Shown piece after piece: positions 45,802 through 55,051 of a DNA stretch of 64,000 bases; the first letter of the stretch is position 1, and the number at the start of each line of letters is the position of its first letter. Position numbers and translations under genes: made by a program. Below the pieces are notes generated by a model, which worked only from the letters and a program-made list of their open reading frames with translations, did no database searches and was not told the DNA's origin. The stretch is from Bradyrhizobium sp. CCBAU 51627 (GTDB lineage Bacteria; Pseudomonadota; Alphaproteobacteria; Rhizobiales; Xanthobacteraceae): positions 310,001-374,000 of the forward strand of contig NZ_LBJG01000023.1 of NCBI RefSeq assembly GCF_028128765.1, read 5' to 3'.

Positions 45802-47031
45802 CTACTCCGACATCGGCTTGTCGGAGATGTCCCAGTCCTTGCCGCTGAAGATCGAGATGTAGAGCGTTTTCATCGGCGTGTAGTCGTCGGGCGTGTAATC
45901 GTAGGTGACGCCGTCGAGGAAATAGGGCGAGTGGAAGCCCTTCAGGTTGGAGGCCTGCTTCAGCACGTTGGCGCGTGTGAGCTCGTCGCCGCAGCGGCGC
46001 AGGATCTCGCCCATGGTGACGGCCTGGCCGTAGCCGGCAAAGGCGATGGTGTTGTCGGGGTCGATGGTCGGGATGTACTTCTTGCGCAGCTCCTCGAACG
46101 CCATCACGTCGGGGTCCTTCTCCCATTTCGGCAGGCCGACCTCCTTGTTGTAGCGGATAGCGACGATACCGGCGCAGTTCTCGAGGCCGGCGGCATTGAG
46201 GATCGAGCGGCCGGTCGAGCCCGCCGACAACAGCTGCAGCGGCTTCCAGCCGAGCTCGGCGACTTTGCGGATCGATTGCGACGAGGCCTTGCCGGTCGAG
46301 ATGTTGTAGAAGACGTCCGCGCCCGACTTCGAGAGATTGATGAGCTGGGAATCGACCGTCGGATCGGTGAGATCGTAGGTCTGCTCCATGATCACCTGCG
46401 CGGTGCCGCCGGCATCGGCGAGCACCTTCTTGAAGGGCCCGAGGAAGTCGCGGCCGAAATCGTCGTTCTGGTAGAGGATGCCGACCTTGGCGTTGGGCTT
46501 CACGCTGACGACGTGCCGCGCCAGGATGCGCGCCTCGGTCGGATAGAGCGGCAGGCCCGCCATGGTCCACTTGAACTCTTTCGGGTTATTCCATTTCGAC
46601 GCGCCGGTGTTGAGCAGCAGCTGCGGCACGCCCTTCGCGTTCAGGTATTTGTGCACGGCGGTCTGCGGCGCGGTGCCGAGCGAACCATACAGCGCCAGCA
46701 CTTCCTCCTGCTCGACCAGGCGCCGCGTCGCCTCGACGCATTTGGGCGCGCTGTAGGCGTCGTCCATGGTGAGGAACTTGATCTTGCGCCCGTTGATGCC
46801 GCCCTTCTCGTTCAGCATCTGGAAATAAGCTTCGCCAATGCGGCCGAGCACGCCGTAGAGCGAGCCGGGACCGGAATGCGGCACGGTCTGCCCGATCTTG
46901 ATCTCGGTGTCGCTGGCGCCAGCATCGTATTTCTTCTCGGCGGCCCGGACGTAAGGCGCGGGCAAGACCGATGCGGCAATGCTGGCGAGCGCGGCGGCGC
47001 CGATATCGCGCCGCGATGGATTCTTCGTCAT
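45802..47031 (-). CDS. ABC transporter substrate-binding protein (branched-chain amino acid/urea type)
   Basis: 409 residues from ATG at 47029-47031. Twin-arginine-like signal (PSRRDIGAAALASIAASVLPAPYVRAA), then a type I periplasmic binding fold: IKIGQTVPHSGPGSLYGVLGRIGEAYFQMLNEKGGINGRKI, VEATRRLVEQEEVLALYGSLGT, and VGILYQNDDFGRDFLGPFKK. No ABC permease or ATPase gene lies nearby, so it is an orphan binding protein. It is inserted between the two halves of the repair gene set. Confidence 0.92.
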   Translation of the reverse strand: MTKNPSRRDIGAAALASIAASVLPAPYVRAAEKKYDAGASDTEIKIGQTVPHSGPGSLYGVLGRIGEAYFQMLNEKGGINGRKIKFLTMDDAYSAPKCVEATRRLVEQEEVLALYGSLGTAPQTAVHKYLNAKGVPQLLLNTGASKWNNPKEFKWTMAGLPLYPTEARILARHVVSVKPNAKVGILYQNDDFGRDFLGPFKKVLADAGGTAQVIMEQTYDLTDPTVDSQLINLSKSGADVFYNISTGKASSQSIRKVAELGWKPLQLLSAGSTGRSILNAAGLENCAGIVAIRYNKEVGLPKWEKDPDVMAFEELRKKYIPTIDPDNTIAFAGYGQAVTMGEILRRCGDELTRANVLKQASNLKGFHSPYFLDGVTYDYTPDDYTPMKTLYISIFSGKDWDISDKPMSE

Positions 47032-47148
47032 TGTTGTTTTCCTCCCTGATGCTGCGCATTGTGCTGGCTTCGCACCGCGCATCGCAAGTAGGAAGTCGTC
47101 GCTTTGCGGCGCAATGACGCTTAATTTGCAGTGACCTAGCGTCTAGAC

Positions 47149-48075
47149 TCAAGTTTTCTCGGCAACGACGACGAGGCCGCGCACGGGCTCGTTGTTCTCG
47201 TTGCGCGGCGAGGCCGGCTCGAGCGTGAGCAGCTTGAGTCCGGCCTTCGCGATCGCGCCGCGCACATATTCCGCCGAGTGGGCATAGCGCAGGCCGTCGC
47301 CGAGCACGATGCCATCGCCCGCATGCGTCTCCAGCGTGAAGGCGAGCACGCCGCCGGAGACGAGCACGCGCCTGGCCTCGGTGAGAACAGGCGCGAGATC
47401 GGAGAGATAGACGAATGCGTCCGCGGCGACGACGAGGTTTGCGCTGGCGTCACTCTTCGCACGCAGGCCCTCGATCATGTCGGCGACCTCGAGCTCGGCA
47501 TAGAGGCCGGTGGCTCGCGCCTCCTTGATCATGCCGGGCGAAAGATCAATGCCGATGAAATGATCGACCTGCTTGGCGAAGGCCGCCGCGGCGAGTCCGG
47601 TGCCGCAACCGAGATCGATGGTGCGCTTGAAGAAGGCCGGCTTCTTTGCCGCAACGCGCGCGGCCAGCACCGCCTTGAAGATCAGCGCCGGCGCGCGATA
47701 GCCGAGATCCTTGATCAGCGCGTGCTCGAAGCGCGGCGCGTATTGATCGAACAGCGCCTGCACATAGGCCTTGGGCATCTCCGCCATCTCTGCGTCGCCA
47801 AGCCGCATCAGATGCAGGCCGGCACCGTGCTGGTCTTCGGGGTCGGATCGCCGCGCTTCACGGAAGGCCGCGATGGCCTTATCGCGCTCGCCGAGCTGCT
47901 GGCGGATCTCGCCGAGCGTGAACCAGGCCGAGGTGAAGTTTGGCGCGAGCTCGATCGCCTGCTCCAACAGGTCGGCGGCGGCGGGCAGATCGCCCTTGAG
48001 CTGGAGGTCGCGCGCGAACTCGAAACGGCGGTCGGCCATGAGATCGCCGGAGGTCAGGAACAGGCGGAGCGGCAT
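47149..48075 (-). CDS. TPR-containing SAM-dependent methyltransferase
   Basis: 308 residues from ATG at 48073-48075. Two tetratricopeptide-like repeats (DLPAAADLLEQAIELAPNFTSAWFTLGEIRQQLG and ERDKAIAAFREARRSDPEDQHGAGLHLMRLGD) precede a class I methyltransferase domain with motif I TIDLGCGTGLAAAAFA and GIDLSPGMIKEAR. This architecture is a known uncharacterised family of TPR methyltransferases. It is divergent from the exonuclease gene with 64 bp between them. Substrate unknown. Confidence 0.87.
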   Translation of the reverse strand: MPLRLFLTSGDLMADRRFEFARDLQLKGDLPAAADLLEQAIELAPNFTSAWFTLGEIRQQLGERDKAIAAFREARRSDPEDQHGAGLHLMRLGDAEMAEMPKAYVQALFDQYAPRFEHALIKDLGYRAPALIFKAVLAARVAAKKPAFFKRTIDLGCGTGLAAAAFAKQVDHFIGIDLSPGMIKEARATGLYAELEVADMIEGLRAKSDASANLVVAADAFVYLSDLAPVLTEARRVLVSGGVLAFTLETHAGDGIVLGDGLRYAHSAEYVRGAIAKAGLKLLTLEPASPRNENNEPVRGLVVVAEKT

Positions 48076-48139
48076 TGGGAACCAGGAAGCGAAACGGTGA
48101 TGACTCGAAGATGCGGTTGAGCGACCTATATAGCAGGGC

Positions 48140-49174
48140 ATGCGCCCGCAAGACATCCTGCTGCCAACTGCTGACGGCCTGTGCTGCAAGCCCGGCGGCT
48201 TCCATATCGATCCCGTCCGCCCGGTCGCGCGGGCCGTAATCACGCACGGCCATTCCGACCATGCCCGCGCCGGCCATGGCGCGGTGCTGGCGACGCAGGA
48301 AACGCTCGACATGATGCGGCTGCGGCACGGCGAGAATTTTGCCGGATCAACGCAAGCGATCAGCTATGGCGAGGAGATCCGGCTCGGCGACGTCAAAGTG
48401 AAATTTCACCCGGCCGGCCACGTGCTGGGCTCGGCGCAGATCGCCGTGACCAGCAAGGATACCTGCATCGTCGCCTCCGGCGACTACAAGGACGCTCCCG
48501 ACCCGACCTGCGTCCCGTTCGAGCTCGTGCCTTGCGACGTCTTCATCACTGAGGCCACTTTTGGCCTGCCGGTGTTTCGCCATGGCGATGCTGCCGATGA
48601 AGTCAAGAAGCTGCTTGCATCCGTAGCGCTGTTTCCGGAGCGCGCGCATCTGGTCGGCGCCTATTCGCTCGGCAAGGCCCAACGCGTGATCGCGCTGCTG
48701 CGCCGGGCCGGCTATGACGCGCCGATCTATCTGCATGGCGCGATGGAGGCGATCACGCACTACTACCAGAGCCGCGGCATCGCGCTCGGCGAGCTCAGGC
48801 CGGCGCTGGGCGTGAAGAAGGCGGCGCTATCAGGCACCATCACGCTGGCGCCGCCGTCGGCAACTGCGGACCTCTGGACGCGCCGCTTTCCCGATCCCGT
48901 CACCGCCTTCGCTTCTGGATGGATGCGCGTGCGCGCCCGCGCCCGGCAGCGCGGCATCGAACTGCCGCTGGTGATCTCCGACCATGCCGATTGGGACGGC
49001 CTCACCGCGACGATCGCGGCGACCGGCGCCGGCGAGATCTGGGTTACCCACGGCCAGGAAGATGCGCTGGTACATTGGTGCAAGACGCAAGGCCTGCGCG
49101 CGCGGCCGCTCGATCTCGTCGGCTATGGCGAGGAAGAAAGCGAGACGCCGATTCAAGGCGAGGCCGAGGCATGA
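48140..49174 (+). CDS. Ligase-associated DNA damage response exonuclease (MBL fold)
   Basis: 344 residues. Beta-CASP/SNM1-type metallo-beta-lactamase fold with zinc motif HGHSDH at 36-41, downstream GHVLGSAQI, and SGDYKDAPDP. The start MRPQDILLPTADGLCCKPGGF is typical of the ligase-associated exonuclease family. It overlaps the ligase gene by 4 bp (ATGA), so both are translated together. The partners PdeM and Lhr-type helicase are 5 kb away on the other strand. Confidence 0.94.
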   Translation: MRPQDILLPTADGLCCKPGGFHIDPVRPVARAVITHGHSDHARAGHGAVLATQETLDMMRLRHGENFAGSTQAISYGEEIRLGDVKVKFHPAGHVLGSAQIAVTSKDTCIVASGDYKDAPDPTCVPFELVPCDVFITEATFGLPVFRHGDAADEVKKLLASVALFPERAHLVGAYSLGKAQRVIALLRRAGYDAPIYLHGAMEAITHYYQSRGIALGELRPALGVKKAALSGTITLAPPSATADLWTRRFPDPVTAFASGWMRVRARARQRGIELPLVISDHADWDGLTATIAATGAGEIWVTHGQEDALVHWCKTQGLRARPLDLVGYGEEESETPIQGEAEA

Positions 49175-50859
49175 ACCGCTTCGCCGAACTGCTGGACCGC
49201 CTCGCCTACGAGCCCGGCCGCAACAACAAGCTGCGGCTGCTGTCCGGCTATTTTCGCGAGGTTGGCGATCCGGATCGCGGCTACGCGCTGGCGGCGCTCA
49301 CGGGTGCGCTGAGTTTCAAGCACGCCAAGCCCGCGCTGATCCGCGATCTCATCGCCTCCCGCACGGACGAGGTGCTGTTCGGGCTGAGCTACGATTACGT
49401 CGGCGATCTCTCCGAGACAGTGGCGCTGATGTGGCCGAAGGCCGCGATGGCGGCTCACAACAACCCGCCGCCCCCGACCCTCACCGAAGTCGTCACCACG
49501 CTGCGCACGCTCGGCAAGACCGAATTGCCAAAGCAGCTCGCACGCTGGCTCGACGAGTTGGACGAGACCGGCCGCTGGGCGCTGCTGAAACTCGTCACCG
49601 GCGCGATGCGCATCGGCATCTCCGCACGGCTGGCCAAGACCGCGGCGGCCGCGCTCGGCGACAAGGACCCGCATGAGATCGAGCTGATCTGGCCCGGCCT
49701 TTCGCCGCCTTATCTCGACCTGTTCGCCTGGCTGGAAGGCCGCAGCCAGAAGCCGGTCAATCGCGATCCCGCGCCGTTCCGCCCGGTGATGCTGGCGCAT
49801 GCGATCGAGGACTCGGACTTCCAAAGCCTCGATCCCGCCGACTACATCGCGGAATGGAAATGGGACGGAATCCGCGTGCAGGCCGTCGCCGGCCGCGACG
49901 ACAGCGGACACATCACCGCACGTCTCTATTCGCGCACCGGCGAGGACATCACCGGCAGCTTCCCGGACCTCGTGCCGTCGCTGCGCCTGCCCGGCGCGAT
50001 TGACGGCGAGCTGTTGATCCTGCGCGAAGGACGCGTGCAAAGCTTCAACGTCCTGCAACAGCGGCTCAACCGCAAGGTGGTCTCGCCGAAACTGATCAAG
50101 GAGTTTCCGATCCATCTTCGCGCCTACGACCTGCTCGGCGACGACGAGAACGATCTGCGCGAGCTGCCGTTTGCGGAGCGGCGCGAGCATCTAGAGCGGT
50201 TTATCGGAAAGCTCGGCGATTCCCGCATCGATCTGTCGCCCACCGTCCCCTTCGCGAGTTGGGACGCGCTCACCGCGGCGCGCGCCGATCCCGCGAGCGC
50301 GGGCGCCGGCGAGGATGCCGATGCCGTCGAAGGCGTCATGCTGAAACGGCGCGATGCGCCTTACCTGCCGGGACGGCCGAAGGGGCAGTGGTGGAAGTGG
50401 AAGCGCGATCCGCACATCATCGACGCGGTGCTGATGTATGCGCAACGCGGCCACGGCAAGCGTTCGTCCTATTATTCCGACTACACCTTTGGCGTCTGGA
50501 CCGAGACCGAGACCGGCGAGGAGCTGGTGCCGGTCGGAAAAGCCTATTTCGGCTTCACCGACGAGGAGTTGCTCCAGATCGACCGCTTCGTCCGCCGCAA
50601 CACCACGGAGAAGTTCGGACCGGTCCGCCATGTCGTGCACGAAGGGGACAAGGGGCTGGTGCTGGAAGTCGCCTTCGAGGGCCTGCAACGCTCGCCGCGG
50701 CACAAATCCGGCGTCGCGATGCGTTTCCCCCGCATCAACCGCCTGCGCTGGGACAAGCCGCCGCGGGAGGCGGATAGGCTGGAGACGCTGGAAAAGATGC
50801 TGAAGGAGGACGAATCCCTACCTACAATTAAGGTTGCGGCGTCGGCCGACGGTCATTGA
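49171..50859 (+). CDS. ATP-dependent DNA ligase (ligase-associated repair type)
   Basis: 562 residues. N-terminal DNA-binding domain (about 1-200), adenylylation domain with the AMP-accepting lysine Lys230 in EWKWDGIRVQAV, RTGEDITGSFPD, GELLILREGRVQSF, and motif V-like EGVMLKRRDAPYLPGRPKGQWWKWKRDP. C-terminal OB domain follows. Distinct from the NAD ligase LigA and from LigD, which has polymerase and phosphoesterase modules. It seals nicks in the gap-processing set with the exonuclease. Confidence 0.95.
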   Translation: MNRFAELLDRLAYEPGRNNKLRLLSGYFREVGDPDRGYALAALTGALSFKHAKPALIRDLIASRTDEVLFGLSYDYVGDLSETVALMWPKAAMAAHNNPPPPTLTEVVTTLRTLGKTELPKQLARWLDELDETGRWALLKLVTGAMRIGISARLAKTAAAALGDKDPHEIELIWPGLSPPYLDLFAWLEGRSQKPVNRDPAPFRPVMLAHAIEDSDFQSLDPADYIAEWKWDGIRVQAVAGRDDSGHITARLYSRTGEDITGSFPDLVPSLRLPGAIDGELLILREGRVQSFNVLQQRLNRKVVSPKLIKEFPIHLRAYDLLGDDENDLRELPFAERREHLERFIGKLGDSRIDLSPTVPFASWDALTAARADPASAGAGEDADAVEGVMLKRRDAPYLPGRPKGQWWKWKRDPHIIDAVLMYAQRGHGKRSSYYSDYTFGVWTETETGEELVPVGKAYFGFTDEELLQIDRFVRRNTTEKFGPVRHVVHEGDKGLVLEVAFEGLQRSPRHKSGVAMRFPRINRLRWDKPPREADRLETLEKMLKEDESLPTIKVAASADGH

Positions 50860-50930
50860 CGCACCGTAGCGGGTTCCCCATGTCCCCCGCCGTGACCTAT
50901 AATGGGGCGAATCCCCGCGAGGAGTTTGAG

Positions 50931-51233
50931 ATGGCCCACGACGTCAGAGATTTGCCGGCCGGCCCCAGCGATGGCCTGCACCGCTTTCTCGGCGGCTCGC
51001 CGCTGACGGTCGCGTTTCGCCTGGTGCTGCTCTCGATCCTGGTCGGCGTCGTGCTGGCCGCGATCGGTTTCGATCCCTGGAACATCATCACCAGCATCCG
51101 CCTCTTGTTCCGGCGGCTGTGGGATCTCGGCTTCGATGCCGTGAACTGGCTGTGGCGCTACTTCCTGCTCGGCGCGGTCATCGTGATCCCGGTCTGGTTC
51201 TTGTCGCGTCTCTTCGGCTCGCCGCGCCGCTAA
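50931..51233 (+). CDS. DUF6460-type small membrane protein
   Basis: 100 residues from ATG at 50931, with GAGG 8-11 nt upstream. A hydrophilic N-terminus (MAHDVRDLPAGPSDGLHRFLGGSPLTVAFR), one helix (LVLLSILVGVVLAAIGFDPW), an amphipathic segment (ITSIRLLFRRLWDLGFDAVNWLWR), and a second helix (YFLLGAVIVIPVWFLS). I recall this as a small family in Rhizobiales; function unknown. Confidence 0.75.
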   Translation: MAHDVRDLPAGPSDGLHRFLGGSPLTVAFRLVLLSILVGVVLAAIGFDPWNIITSIRLLFRRLWDLGFDAVNWLWRYFLLGAVIVIPVWFLSRLFGSPRR

Positions 51234-51263
51234 ATCGGGTCTGACACAGGGGGCCCGCAGCCG

Positions 51264-51998
51264 ATGCAATTACGCTTTGTCGGCTGCGGCGACGCCTTCG
51301 GCTCCGGGGGCAGGCTCAACACCTGCTTCCATGTCTCTGGTCGCACAGCGAATTTCCTGATCGATTGCGGCGCCTCTGCCCTGTCGGCGCTGAAACGGCT
51401 CGAGATCGAACGCAACGAGATCGATCTCATCCTCATCACGCATTTCCACGGCGACCATTTTGCCGGTCTGCCGTTCTTTTTACTCGACGCGCAGTTTTCG
51501 CGGCGGACGAAGCCGCTGACCGTCGCGGGCCCGCAAGGCATCGAGATGCGGCTCAAACAGGTCATGGAGGCGCTGTTCGAGCACTCCTCCAAGACCAGGC
51601 AGCGTTTCGAACTCAACGTTGTCGAACTGGCGCCGGAGCAGAGCCGAAGCTTCGGCGCGGCGACAGTGACACCCTACCCGGTCGTGCACGGTGAATCCGG
51701 CGGGCCGTTCCTGGCCTACCGCATCGACGTCGAAGGCCGCACGCTCGCCTACAGCGCCGACACCGAATGGACGGAGACGCTCATTCCGCTGGCGCATGGC
51801 GCGGACCTTTTCATCGCGGAAGCCTATATGTACGAGAGGGTGGTCAAGAACCATCTCAGCCTGAAGACCTTGGAACAGCATCTGCCGGCAATTGGGGCAA
51901 AGCGCCTCGTCCTCACTCATATGAGCGATGACGTGCTGTCGCGTCTCGATGACATCGAACATCTCGCGGCCGAAGACGGCATGGTGCTGGTGTTCTGA
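51264..51998 (+). CDS. MBL-fold hydrolase, RNase Z-like
   Basis: 244 residues. Zinc motif HFHGDH at 60-65 in LILITHFHGDHFAGLP, N-terminal MQLRFVGCGDAFGSGGRLNT as in the RNase Z/arylsulfatase-like branch, and SADTEWTETLIPLAHGADLFIAEAYMYE. It lacks the exosite arm of tRNase Z, so it is probably not the tRNA 3' processing enzyme. It ends one base before the MATE gene start. Confidence 0.85.
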   Translation: MQLRFVGCGDAFGSGGRLNTCFHVSGRTANFLIDCGASALSALKRLEIERNEIDLILITHFHGDHFAGLPFFLLDAQFSRRTKPLTVAGPQGIEMRLKQVMEALFEHSSKTRQRFELNVVELAPEQSRSFGAATVTPYPVVHGESGGPFLAYRIDVEGRTLAYSADTEWTETLIPLAHGADLFIAEAYMYERVVKNHLSLKTLEQHLPAIGAKRLVLTHMSDDVLSRLDDIEHLAAEDGMVLVF

Positions 51999-51999
51999 C

Positions 52000-53325
52000 A
52001 TGAACGCACCGCTTCCTCAAAGGGTCGGCTCGCGCCAGGTCTTCGCCATCGCCGGTCCCGCGATGGTCGCGAACCTGACCACGCCGCTGATCGGCGTGGT
52101 CTCGACCACCGCCATCGGCCGGCTCGACGATGCCGCGCTGCTCGGTGGCGTCGCGATGGCCTCCGTCATCTTCGACTGCCTGTTCTGGTTGTTCGGCTTC
52201 CTGCGCATGAGCACGCTCGCCTTCACCGCGCAGGCGCTCGGCGCCGGCGAGACGCGCGAGCAGACCGTGATCCTGGTGCGCGGCTTCATCGTCGCCGGCC
52301 TGATCGGCGGCACACTGATTGCGTTGCAGATGCCGCTGGCCGGGGCTCTGTTCGACCTGATGGGCGGCAGCGAGGGCGTCACGCGCGCCGCCAAGACCTA
52401 TTTCATGATCCGGATCTGGTCGTCGCCGTTCGCCTTCGCCAATTACGTCGTTCTCGGTTGGCTGGTGGGTCAGGCCCGCGCCAATCCGGCGCTCGCGCTC
52501 CAGGTCGTCATCAATCTCGTCAATATGGCGGCGACGATTTTGCTGGTGCTGGTCTACGACACCGGCATCGCGGGCGCGGCGATTGCCGCGCTGCTGTCGG
52601 AGAGCATCGGCTTCGTGCTCGGCGTCATCGTCTGCCGACGCCATGCGCATGGCGGCCTTGCCATTCCGCGCGCGACGCTGTTCGACCGCGCCAAGCTGAT
52701 GCGACTTCTTGCTGTCAATTCCGACATCATGATCCGAACCGCGGCGCTGATCAGCGTGTTCCTGTTCTTCACCGCCAAGGGCGCGCGCGCCGGCGACGTC
52801 ACGCTGGCGGCGAACTCTGTGCTCAACAATTTCCTGCTGGTCAGCGCCTTCTTCCTCGACGGCCTCGCCAATGCCGCCCAGCAGCTCTGCGGCCGCACCT
52901 TTGGCGCACGCGATGCCAGGGGTTTTGCCGATTCGACCCGGCTGGTGCTGCTGTGGGGCCTCGGCTTTGCACTTGTTGTCGCGGTGCTGTTCGCACTGTT
53001 CGGGCCTGACATGATCAACTTCATGACCGCGAGCGAGGACGTTCGCCGCGCCGCGCGCGAATTCCTGCCATTCGTCCTGCTGGCTCCGATCCCCGGCGTG
53101 TTCGCGTTCGGTTTCGACGGCATCTATGTCGGCGCCACCTGGGCGCGTGAGATGCGCAACCTGATGCTGACCTCGCTCGCGATTTTCCTGGCGGTATGGT
53201 GGGCGCTGCAATCTCTCGGCAATGCCGGATTGTGGTGCGCGCTGCTCGCATTCTACCTCGCGCGCGGCGGCTTGCAGGGCGCGAGATATCCGGCGCTGTA
53301 TCGGGCGACGTTCGCCAAGCCGTAG
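52000..53325 (+). CDS. MATE family multidrug efflux transporter (DinF-like)
   Basis: 441 residues, twelve helices expected. MATE features: FAIAGPAMVANLTTPLIGVVSTTAIGRLDDAALLGGVAMAS in the first half and the second-half counterpart around ANSVLNNFLLVSAFFLDGLANAAQQLCGRTFGARD. Start ATG at 52000 overlaps the end region of the RNase Z-like gene with a 1-bp gap. Exports cationic compounds by Na+ or H+ antiport; substrate unknown. Confidence 0.93.
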   Translation: MNAPLPQRVGSRQVFAIAGPAMVANLTTPLIGVVSTTAIGRLDDAALLGGVAMASVIFDCLFWLFGFLRMSTLAFTAQALGAGETREQTVILVRGFIVAGLIGGTLIALQMPLAGALFDLMGGSEGVTRAAKTYFMIRIWSSPFAFANYVVLGWLVGQARANPALALQVVINLVNMAATILLVLVYDTGIAGAAIAALLSESIGFVLGVIVCRRHAHGGLAIPRATLFDRAKLMRLLAVNSDIMIRTAALISVFLFFTAKGARAGDVTLAANSVLNNFLLVSAFFLDGLANAAQQLCGRTFGARDARGFADSTRLVLLWGLGFALVVAVLFALFGPDMINFMTASEDVRRAAREFLPFVLLAPIPGVFAFGFDGIYVGATWAREMRNLMLTSLAIFLAVWWALQSLGNAGLWCALLAFYLARGGLQGARYPALYRATFAKP

Positions 53326-53326
53326 C

Positions 53327-53447
53327 TCTCGTGTCCCGGACGCGCGAAGCGCGAGCCGGCACCCAGACATGCGGCGGCATGGGCGCCGGTTCAGCAGCGC
53401 ATCACGCCGCGAAGACGCGGCGCACTGCGCTGCGCCCGGGGCACGAG
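53327..53447. repeat. GTGTCCCGGACGC palindromic repeat element
   Basis: TCTCGTGTCCCGGACGC at the left and GCGCCCGGGGCACGAGA (53432-53448) at the right form imperfect inverted ends around GC-rich internal palindromes. It fills the gap between the convergent MATE and pyrD genes, starting 2 bp after the MATE stop. Confidence 0.8.
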
Positions 53448-53453
53448 ATCCAA

Positions 53454-54551
53454 CTACATCCCCGGCCAGTCTTCCGCCGTGAGGGTCGCCGCATCGGCGC
53501 CGACGATCTCCGACAGCGAATCCCGCCCCGTGCGCAACAGCGTCGACGTCAGATCGCGCTTGATCTCGTCGACGAGGCCGAGGCCCTTGTAGACCAGCGA
53601 GGAATAAAGCTGGATCAGGCTGGCGCCGGCGCGGATCTTCGTCAGCGCCGCGCCGCCGGAGTCCACTCCTCCGACACCGATCAGCGGGAACGCGCCCTCG
53701 ACGCGTACATAGGTCTCCGCGACCATGCGCGTCGACAGCCGGAACAACGGCCGTCCGGACAGGCCGCCCTGCTCCTTCGCCCGCATCTCCTCGCGCAGTG
53801 TGCTCGGCCGTGCGATCGTCGTGTTCGACACGATCATGCCGTCGACCCGGCGCGAGCGCGCGACCTGCACGATATCGTCGAGCTGGGCGAGGCTGAGGTC
53901 GGGCGCGATTTTCAGCAGTACCGGCGTGTCGCCGGCCTTCTGCCTGACACGCTCGCGCGCATCGATCACGCGTCCGAGCAGATCGTCGAGCAGCGCGCCT
54001 TCCTGCAGGTTGCGCAGGCCCGGCGTGTTCGGCGAGGAGACGTTGACGGTGAAATAGCTCGCGACCGGCGCGAAGGTCTCGATCAGCTTGACGTAGTCGG
54101 CGACGCGGTCAGGCGAATCCTTGTTGGCGCCGACATTGACGCCGACGATGCCGCCGTTCGCAGCGCGCGCGGCAAGCCGGCGCAGCACCGCTTCCGCGCC
54201 GTCGTTGTTGAAGCCCATGCGGTTGATGACGGCCTCGTCGCGCTCGAGCCGAAACAGCCGCGGTCGCGGATTGCCGGCTTGCGGCTTCGGCGTGACCGAG
54301 CCGATCTCGACAAAGCCGAAGCCGAGCCGCAGCAGCGCGTCGGGCACCTCCGCGCTCTTGTCGAAGCCTGCGGCCATGCCGATCGGGTTGGGAAAGTTGA
54401 GCCCGAAAGCGCGCACCGCAAGCTTGGGGTCGTCCGGCCGCGGTTTCACCGGCGGCAGGAAGCGCAGGCCCTGGATCGCGAGCCGGTGCGCATCCTCCGG
54501 ATCGAGCCAGCGCAGCACCGGCAGCGAGAATGCATCGAAAGCGCGGATCAC
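53454..54551 (-). CDS. pyrD: Dihydroorotate dehydrogenase (quinone), class 2
   Basis: 365 residues from a GTG (54549-54551) overlapping the DUF952 stop as GTGA. N-terminal membrane-binding helix pair (RAFDAFSLPVLRWLDPEDAHRLAIQGL), FMN-binding NFPNPIGMAAGFDKSAE, catalytic region SSPNTPGLRNLQ, KIAPDLSLAQL, and IGVGGVDSGG. It oxidises dihydroorotate to orotate in pyrimidine synthesis, passing electrons to ubiquinone. Confidence 0.96.
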   Translation of the reverse strand: MIRAFDAFSLPVLRWLDPEDAHRLAIQGLRFLPPVKPRPDDPKLAVRAFGLNFPNPIGMAAGFDKSAEVPDALLRLGFGFVEIGSVTPKPQAGNPRPRLFRLERDEAVINRMGFNNDGAEAVLRRLAARAANGGIVGVNVGANKDSPDRVADYVKLIETFAPVASYFTVNVSSPNTPGLRNLQEGALLDDLLGRVIDARERVRQKAGDTPVLLKIAPDLSLAQLDDIVQVARSRRVDGMIVSNTTIARPSTLREEMRAKEQGGLSGRPLFRLSTRMVAETYVRVEGAFPLIGVGGVDSGGAALTKIRAGASLIQLYSSLVYKGLGLVDEIKRDLTSTLLRTGRDSLSEIVGADAATLTAEDWPGM

Positions 54552-54892
54552 GGGGCAAGCTCCGGAACGTCGTGCCCGCCATCCGAGCGTATGTTGAGGT
54601 TTATCACCGAAAGCACGGCGTCGAGATCGAGTTCGCCATACAGGTGCGGAAACAGCTCCTCACTGCGCGAGCGCTCCCAGCGCAGCGCGCTTCCGAGCGC
54701 ATCGCCGTCGACCTCGACCAGGAACAGCGCGCGCTGGCCGAAATAATGCTTGCGCAGGGTCTCCGGAACCTGGGGCGCGGTCGAGAAATGGATGAATCCG
54801 TCTCGCGCGTCATCCGCGCTTCCCCGATACACGCCCTGCCGTTCCGCCTCGCGCCAGGCCGAGGCCGGACAGATTTTGTAGATCTTGACCAC
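54548..54892 (-). CDS. DUF952 family protein
   Basis: 114 residues from GTG at 54890-54892. Family signature KIYKICPASAWREAERQGVYRGSADDARDGFIHFSTAPQVPETLRKHYFGQRALFLVEVD and ELFPHLYGELDLDAVLSV. These small proteins often precede pyrD in Rhizobiales; function unknown, though the RNA/ADP-ribosyl fold resemblance has been suggested for the family. Its stop overlaps the pyrD start, so translation is coupled. Confidence 0.85.
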   Translation of the reverse strand: MVKIYKICPASAWREAERQGVYRGSADDARDGFIHFSTAPQVPETLRKHYFGQRALFLVEVDGDALGSALRWERSRSEELFPHLYGELDLDAVLSVINLNIRSDGGHDVPELAP

Positions 54893-55051
54893 CTGGTGCG
54901 GCGTCCTACTTGCTCTTTGAGTCTGTTGGGGTTTTCGGCCCGTATTGAGGACCCAAGGCGCGACCGTAAAGGCCGCCTTCCCTGAACTCAAGACCTAGAG
55001 CCTTTTCCATTCCGATTTCATCGGACCGGGGCTCTGGATTGGTGTTTTGAC

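Noticed and set aside
44425..47049. Long plus-strand open frame of about 870 codons antisense to the helicase and substrate-binding protein
   Set aside because: The minus-strand genes have full domain motifs; the antisense translation has no recognisable domain and biased composition.
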